A DNA stretch of 9,733 nucleotides from an uncultured Lachnospiraceae bacterium (GTDB lineage Bacteria > Bacillota_A > Clostridia > Lachnospirales > Lachnospiraceae). Below the pieces are notes generated by a model. It worked only from the letters and a program-made list of their open reading frames with translations, made no database searches and was not told where the DNA came from. The DNA is taken from positions 1 to 9,733 of the forward strand of contig CATLIP010000086.1 of NCBI GenBank assembly GCA_949957035.1, in the 5' to 3' direction. Positions 5,916-9,733 of the stretch are shown here, in pieces (the first letter of the stretch is position 1; every line of letters starts with the position of its first letter). The position numbers and the translations under genes were made by a program.

Positions 5916-6650
5916 ATGAGAACATACAAATTGACCATCGCTTACGATGGCAGCAGATATCAGGGATGGCAGCGCCAGGTCACGACGGACAATACCATCC
6001 AGTTCGTCATGGAGTGGAGCATCGGCAAATTAGTAGGCTACCGGGTCCAGGTAGACGGTTCCGGGCGGACGGACGCAGGAGTCCATGCCCGCGGGCAGGT
6101 GGTTAGCGTGAAGCTGTCGAAACTTTACGATACCAATGAATTCAAAGAGTCTTTGAACCGGTATCTTCCGGAAGATATCCGTGTGGTGAAGGTGGAGCTG
6201 GTAAGGAACAGTTTCCATGCCCGCAAGAGCGCGAAGGGTAAGAAATACGAGTATTATATCGACTGCCGGGAGAAGCCGGACGTATTTTCCCGGAGATACT
6301 GCTACCATTATCCGGAGAAACTGGATATTGAGGCGATGCGCGATGCCACCAAGTATCTAATCGGCCCTAAGAACTTCATAAGCTTCACCGATGACAAGGA
6401 GTGTAAGGATTCCATCCGGCGTATCACGAATATCAAGATTGTAAGCAATGGAGAGAAGGTCAGGATTACCTATTACGGCACAGGTTTCCTATATCATATG
6501 GTGCGGATTCTGACCGGGACGTTATTAGAGATTGGGACGGGCAAGCGGGACGCCTCAAAGCTGCCGGTGGTGATAGCGGCGGAGGATCGAAGCCTTGCAG
6601 GATTCCTTGCGCCGGCAAGGGGATTGTTCCTGCGGAAAGTATATTATTAG
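5916..6650 (+). CDS. truA: tRNA pseudouridine(38-40) synthase TruA
   Basis: TruA converts uridines 38-40 in the anticodon stem-loop of many tRNAs to pseudouridine, acting as a dimer in the cytoplasm. The 244-residue length is typical. The N-terminal half carries the family opening LTIAYDGSRYQGWQRQ and the catalytic motif GSGRTDAGVHA with catalytic D53. The second half holds FHARKSAKGKKYEYYI (about 100-115), NFISF and the conserved FLYHMVRILTGTLLEIGTG (about 190-208), and it ends GLFLRKVYY. ATG 5916 has a moderate GGGTGAG (5905-5911) upstream. In Clostridia, TruA is often encoded beside ribosomal-protein and ECF transporter genes. Here it stands alone beside nrdR and exonuclease III, so this may be a second copy; that is inference. 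Exonuclease III follows after 46 nt without a terminator. Confidence 0.96.
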   Translation: MRTYKLTIAYDGSRYQGWQRQVTTDNTIQFVMEWSIGKLVGYRVQVDGSGRTDAGVHARGQVVSVKLSKLYDTNEFKESLNRYLPEDIRVVKVELVRNSFHARKSAKGKKYEYYIDCREKPDVFSRRYCYHYPEKLDIEAMRDATKYLIGPKNFISFTDDKECKDSIRRITNIKIVSNGEKVRITYYGTGFLYHMVRILTGTLLEIGTGKRDASKLPVVIAAEDRSLAGFLAPARGLFLRKVYY

Positions 6651-6696
6651 TAGAATGCCATCGGCATAATACGGGAATCATGGAGGAGTTTCAACG

Positions 6697-7452
6697 ATGA
6701 AATTTATATCATGGAATGTAAATGGAATCCGCGCGTGTGTGCAGAAGGGATTCATGGATTTTTTTCAGGAGGCGGACGCAGATGTTTTCTGTATTCAGGA
6801 AACGAAGATGCAGGAAGGACAGCTTGCCCTTGAGACGCCGGGCTATCATCAGTATTGGAATTACGCCCAGCGGAAAGGCTATTCAGGGACGGCAGTCTTT
6901 ACGAAGAAAGAGCCTATATCTGTTTCTAACGGAATCGGGATTGCAGAGCATGACCAGGAAGGGCGCGTGATTACGCTGGAATTTGAGGATTACTATTTTA
7001 TCACCGTGTACACGCCGAATTCCCAGAACGAGCTGGCAAGGCTTCCCTACCGGATGGAGTGGGAGACGGCGTTTCTGGCGTACTTGAAAAGGCTGGAAGA
7101 GAAAAAGCCTGTGATTTTCTGTGGGGATTTGAATGTGGCCCACAAGGAGATTGACTTGAAGAACCCTAAGACGAACCATAAGAATGCAGGATTTACCGAT
7201 GAGGAGCGGGGGAAGTTCACAGAACTTCTTGAATCAGGATTTATAGACACGTTCCGGCACTTCTATCCGGATGTGGAAGGGATCTATTCCTGGTGGTCTT
7301 ACCGTTTTAGTGCGCGCGCTAAGAATGCAGGGTGGCGGATTGATTATTTCTGCGTGTCAGAATGCCTGAAAGACAGGCTGAAGGATGCGAAGATCCTGAC
7401 GGAAGTAATGGGGTCAGACCATTGCCCGGTCATGCTTGAGATAGACTCGTAA
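6697..7452 (+). CDS. exoA: exodeoxyribonuclease III / AP endonuclease
   Basis: Xth/ExoA-type enzyme of base-excision repair: it cuts the backbone at abasic sites and removes 3' blocking groups, with a 3'-5' exonuclease activity. It has 251 residues, close to the family norm. Family motifs are in order: N7 in [10 protein letters not shown]35 in IQETK, Y105 in YTPNS, D144 and N146 in GDLNVAH, D216 in WRIDYF, and D241/H242 in GSDHCPV. Together these form the metal-binding and catalytic site. The ATG at 6697 is preceded by GGAGG (6682-6686) at a slightly long 10 nt. It probably shares a transcript with truA and converges on the reductase gene at 7513. The family is clear; xth is an equally valid gene name. 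Confidence 0.95.
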   Translation: MKFISWNVNGIRACVQKGFMDFFQEADADVFCIQETKMQEGQLALETPGYHQYWNYAQRKGYSGTAVFTKKEPISVSNGIGIAEHDQEGRVITLEFEDYYFITVYTPNSQNELARLPYRMEWETAFLAYLKRLEEKKPVIFCGDLNVAHKEIDLKNPKTNHKNAGFTDEERGKFTELLESGFIDTFRHFYPDVEGIYSWWSYRFSARAKNAGWRIDYFCVSECLKDRLKDAKILTEVMGSDHCPVMLEIDS

Positions 7453-7477
7453 ATCTGCAAGGCAATCGTAGACTGTC

Positions 7478-7528
7478 TGGAGGATATGCTGTAGCGGGAC
7501 ACGCTGTCCCCCCTACAGATATCCTCCA
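7478..7528. terminator. long hairpin between convergent genes, overlapping the reductase stop
   Basis: TGGAGGATAT (7478-7487) pairs ATATCCTCCA (7519-7528), CTGTAG (7489-7494) pairs CTACAG (7513-7518), and GGGACA (7496-7501) pairs TGTCCC (7505-7510). That is 22 pairs with small bulges and a 3-nt loop. The right half contains the last codons and stop of the minus-strand gene. Neither side has a T-tract, so termination efficiency is uncertain; its place between two converging genes supports a bidirectional role. Confidence 0.55.
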
Positions 7529-8247
7529 TCCACTCCGATCACCTGTCCCGTCAGATACCCCGGCGCATGGGCCAAGTCCCACGCCACCTGGGCAATCTCC
7601 TCTGCCGTTCCATATCTTCCTGCCGGAATCTCATTCTCTAACGCTTTCCGTTCTTCTTCCGATAACTGCATATTCATCTTGGTATCAATCACCCCGCAGG
7701 CAATAGCGTTCACTTGGATATTGCTGGGCGCAAGTTCTTTGGCAAGCGCCTTCGTAAGTCCGTTCACCCCCGCTTTAGAAGCAGAATAAGCCACTTCGCA
7801 GGATGCCCCCGAAGTCCCCCACATGGAAGAAATATTGATGATTTTCCCAGACTGCCGTGATATCATAGGAGGAATCGCCTTGCGGCAGCAGTAGAAGACG
7901 GAAGACAGGTTGGTATCAATCACTTTCCGCCAGTCATCGTCACCCATATCCATCAAAAGCCCTATATGAGAAATGCCCGCATTATTGACCAGCACGTCCA
8001 GACAGCCGCAGGAACGGTAAATCTGTTCAAACATGGACGCAACGTCCTTTGGATTCCCCACATCCCCGCAGACCACCTCGCAAGAACCCGGATATTCCTC
8101 TTCGATTCCCCGCCGCACCTCATTCAGCTCATCCACCGAAGTGCAGCAGTTCAGGAAAACATGATACCCTCCCTTTGCAAACCGAAAGGCAGCCGCCCGC
8201 CCGATACCACGGGAAGCCCCCGTAACCAGTACATTTTTTGATCCCAT
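7513..8247 (-). CDS. short-chain dehydrogenase/reductase (FabG-like)
   Basis: A classical SDR of 244 residues, an NAD(P)H-dependent oxidoreductase of a carbonyl or hydroxyl substrate. The Rossmann fold begins at residue 6 with the cofactor loop TGASRGIG (9-16). GDV lies near 61, the structural NNAG at 88-91, and the catalytic set is S141 (or S140), Y154 and K158 in YSASK. The C-terminus GQVIGVDGGYL is typical. A basic residue in the glycine loop (R13) suggests NADPH preference. ATG 8247 is chosen because GGAG lies 8 nt upstream; a TTG at 8253 is too close to that site. FabG (3-oxoacyl-ACP reductase) is the nearest named relative, but no fatty-acid genes adjoin it, so I give no symbol. It could equally act on sugars, steroids or polyols. 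Its 3' end sits in the hairpin at 7478. Confidence 0.92.
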   Translation of the reverse strand: MGSKNVLVTGASRGIGRAAAFRFAKGGYHVFLNCCTSVDELNEVRRGIEEEYPGSCEVVCGDVGNPKDVASMFEQIYRSCGCLDVLVNNAGISHIGLLMDMGDDDWRKVIDTNLSSVFYCCRKAIPPMISRQSGKIINISSMWGTSGASCEVAYSASKAGVNGLTKALAKELAPSNIQVNAIACGVIDTKMNMQLSEEERKALENEIPAGRYGTAEEIAQVAWDLAHAPGYLTGQVIGVDGGYL

Positions 8248-8274
8248 CCCCAATTCTCCAATCCAATAAAATGC

Positions 8275-8293
8275 TTTATAAAATGTTTATAAA
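8275..8293. repeat. tandem TTTATAAA palindromes in the reductase leader
   Basis: TTTATAAA occurs at 8275-8282 and 8286-8293, 11 bp apart, about one helical turn. Both are self-complementary. They lie 28-46 bp upstream of the reductase start. In an A/T-rich stretch this may be chance. Confidence 0.3.
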
Positions 8294-8323
8294 TTATCTA
8301 TTAAATCGCATCTTCGCGCCACC

Positions 8324-8329
8324 ATTATA
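8324..8329 (-). promoter_or_regulatory. possible -10 element for the reductase gene
   Basis: The minus strand reads TATAAT at 8329-8324, a perfect -10. At 17 bp the -35 is only TTTTAT. A perfect TTGACA (8347-8342) is present but just 12 bp away, too close for normal use. This TTGACA overlaps the -35 of the divergent promoter at 8341. Confidence 0.35.
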
Positions 8330-8340
8330 CACCAGAATTC

Positions 8341-8369
8341 TTGTCAATAAAAGCCTCAAGTGCTATGAT
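8341..8369 (+). promoter_or_regulatory. extended -10 sigma-A promoter of the RND transporter gene
   Basis: TTGTCA (8341-8346), a 17-bp spacer ending in TGC, then TATGAT (8364-8369): a TGn extended -10. The expected start is near 8376. The last four bases of the -10 belong to the palindrome at 8366-8399. Confidence 0.75.
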
Positions 8370-8399
8370 TTACATATTATTTTAATAATATGTAAATCA
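8366..8399. promoter_or_regulatory. perfect 34-bp palindromic operator
   Basis: TGATTTACATATTATT (8366-8381) and AATAATATGTAAATCA (8384-8399) are exact reverse complements around a 2-bp centre. The site begins in the -10 and covers the predicted start point, the classical position for a repressor. The length, symmetry and efflux-type gene downstream suggest a TetR- or MarR-like regulator. The regulator gene is not in the window. As RNA only part of it would be transcribed, so a DNA operator is the better reading. Confidence 0.7.
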
Positions 8400-8425
8400 A
8401 CTAACACACAGAAAGAGGGCTTCAC

Positions 8426-9733
8426 ATGCTATCAAAATTCAGCGTAAAAAAACCTTACACAGTAGTAGTAGGCGTAGTACTCATTATCATTCTGGGAGTC
8501 GTTTCCTTCGGCAATATGACCGTAGACCTTCTGCCGAGCATGAACCTTCCATATGCAATCGTCATGACCACATACATAGGCGCAAGCCCCGAGGAAGTCG
8601 AGCAGAGTGTGACGAAACCTGTGGAGCAGACCATGGCGACGGTCAGCAACATCAAGACCGTTCAGTCTATTTCCAATGAAAATGCTTCTACGGTAGTCCT
8701 GGAATTTGACCAGACGGCGAACATGGATTCCGTTACCATCGAGATGCGGGAAAGCCTTGACCAGATTCAAGGCTTCTGGCCCGACGAAGTGTCGAACCCC
8801 ATCATTATGAAACTGAATCCTGACATGATGCCGGTACTGGTGGCGGCGGTGAGCGCCGAGGGTGAAGACGCGGCGGAAACCAGCAAAATCATCGATGAAC
8901 AGGTGATTCCCGAAGTAGAAAGCGTGGAAGGCGTCGCATCCGTCACCGTGACCGGAAGCATCGAAGAAACGGTCGAAATCACCGTCAACGAGCAGAAGGT
9001 CACAGAGCTGAACGACGAAATCAAGGCAGAAATGGAGCGGAAGGTAAACGAGGCAAAAAGCGCGCTGGATGAGGCGAAAGCCCAGGTCGCAAGCGGGAAA
9101 GCCGCTCTGGAATCCGGCAAGGCACAGGCTTCTTCCGGCTTAGCCGAAGCCGAGTCACAGATTTCTATGAAAAGCGAAGAAATCAAACAGGCCCAGTTGG
9201 AAATCACGGAGAAGATGGCTGAGTTAAATGTAGCCGAGACACAGCTTCAGCAGAACCTTGCCCTGATTCAGGCGGGAAAAGCCGAGGCACAGGCCCAGTT
9301 GACTCAGCTTGACGCGTCGAAAGCAAAATACGACGAGATTAAAGGTACACTGGAATTGCCGGATATTGGGCTTACAGAAGAGCAGAAAGCCGAACTGGAA
9401 GCACAGCTGGCCCAACTTGAGACAATCGTAGGCGACGGAGTCTACGAGACGGCGCGGGCGGCAATCGTCGCGACGATTGAGCAGTTAGAACAGCAGGAGG
9501 CGGGGCTTTTAGAAGGCAAAAACCAACTGGTGGCCGGGAAAAGCCAGTTACAGGCAGTGCAGCAGCAAATCAACGAGGGAGCCATGACACTGGCACAGGC
9601 AAGGGGAGAGCTTGCGTCCGCCCAGTTAGAGGCAGCGGTTGGTATCGGAGAAGGCACGGCACAGCTTGCCGCAGGGGAATCCGCCCTGCAAATGCAGGAG
9701 GCGCAGATGGAATCTGCCATGGATGAAGCCTCC
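8426..9733 (+). CDS. RND-family efflux permease with coiled-coil insertion (N-terminal part)
   Basis: The first 436 codons of an AcrB/SwrC-type permease; the gene is open to the right edge. It begins MLSKFSVKKPYTVVVG, then TM1 (about 12-30), then the RND hallmarks VDLLPSMNLPYAIVMTTYIGASPEEVEQSV and an EFDQTANMDSV segment. Porter-domain sequence continues to about residue 190 (VASVTVTGSIEETVEITVNEQKV). A long Ala/Gln/Glu/Lys-rich coiled coil then replaces the usual short link: one arm about 193-308, a break with proline at LPDIGLTEEQ (from 311), and a second arm to the window end. The repeats SGKAALE, SGKAQAS and SGLAEAE (from 223) have a strict 7-residue step. ATG 8426 has AAGAGGG (8413-8419) 6 nt upstream. 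Drug or lipid export at the cytoplasmic membrane is likely; the substrate is unknown. Confidence 0.9.
   Translation, partial: MLSKFSVKKPYTVVVGVVLIIILGVVSFGNMTVDLLPSMNLPYAIVMTTYIGASPEEVEQSVTKPVEQTMATVSNIKTVQSISNENASTVVLEFDQTANMDSVTIEMRESLDQIQGFWPDEVSNPIIMKLNPDMMPVLVAAVSAEGEDAAETSKIIDEQVIPEVESVEGVASVTVTGSIEETVEITVNEQKVTELNDEIKAEMERKVNEAKSALDEAKAQVASGKAALESGKAQASSGLAEAESQISMKSEEIKQAQLEITEKMAELNVAETQLQQNLALIQAGKAEAQAQLTQLDASKAKYDEIKGTLELPDIGLTEEQKAELEAQLAQLETIVGDGVYETARAAIVATIEQLEQQEAGLLEGKNQLVAGKSQLQAVQQQINEGAMTLAQARGELASAQLEAAVGIGEGTAQLAAGESALQMQEAQMESAMDEAS

Noticed and set aside
8432..9207. Minus-strand open frames opposite the transporter gene
   Set aside because: They mirror the RND coding frame. 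Serine/alanine-rich translations are what the complement of a Ala/Glu/Gln coiled coil gives.
9080..9733. Repetitive DNA in the transporter gene as a possible tandem repeat or mobile element
   Set aside because: The repetition is at protein level (heptads) with varied codons. There are no long identical DNA repeats, terminal inverted repeats or target duplications.

Overview
The window looks like chromosome of a low- to mid-GC Gram-positive anaerobe of the Clostridia, most like Lachnospiraceae. This rests on a T-box leader in front of tyrS, a yybP-ykoY-type manganese riboswitch, sigma-A promoters with near-ideal 17-18 bp spacing, strong AGGAGG-type ribosome binding sites, an NrdR regulator, and protein sequences of clostridial flavour. 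The species assignment is inference.

Layout, left to right. Positions 1-60 are an unresolved edge: a short plus-strand open frame ends at 55. Positions 62-233, on the minus strand, hold a complete riboswitch unit (promoter, yybP-ykoY-like aptamer, overlapping intrinsic terminator) that reads off the left edge. Back to back with it, 262-714 on the plus strand is a tyrosine T-box leader with its own promoter, a UAC specifier, an antiterminator and a terminator. It controls tyrS (743-1969) and probably a small cupin gene (2037-2360), and the unit closes with a 19-bp hairpin at 2375-2424. A two-component system follows: an OmpR-family response regulator (2605-3282) and a membrane histidine kinase with a large external domain (3354-5159), preceded by a 180-bp region rich in short repeats.

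Next come housekeeping genes. nrdR (5264-5713) has its own promoter and terminator. truA (5916-6650) and an exonuclease III gene (6697-7452) probably form one transcript. A minus-strand short-chain dehydrogenase/reductase gene (7513-8247) converges on exonuclease III, and a long hairpin sits across its stop codon. The last region (8254-8425) is divergent. It carries a clear extended -10 promoter for a plus-strand RND-type transporter gene, with a perfect 34-bp palindrome over the -10 and start point. The transporter gene begins at 8426 and runs off the right edge. Its visible part contains a very long coiled-coil insertion in the extracytoplasmic domain.

The genes do not form one pathway. The points of most interest are the two back-to-back riboregulators of different class, the palindromic operator in front of the RND gene, the coiled-coil RND protein itself, and an unusual double start codon plus A9 tract at the kinase gene. 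I saw no CRISPR array, insertion sequence, tRNA or rRNA gene.
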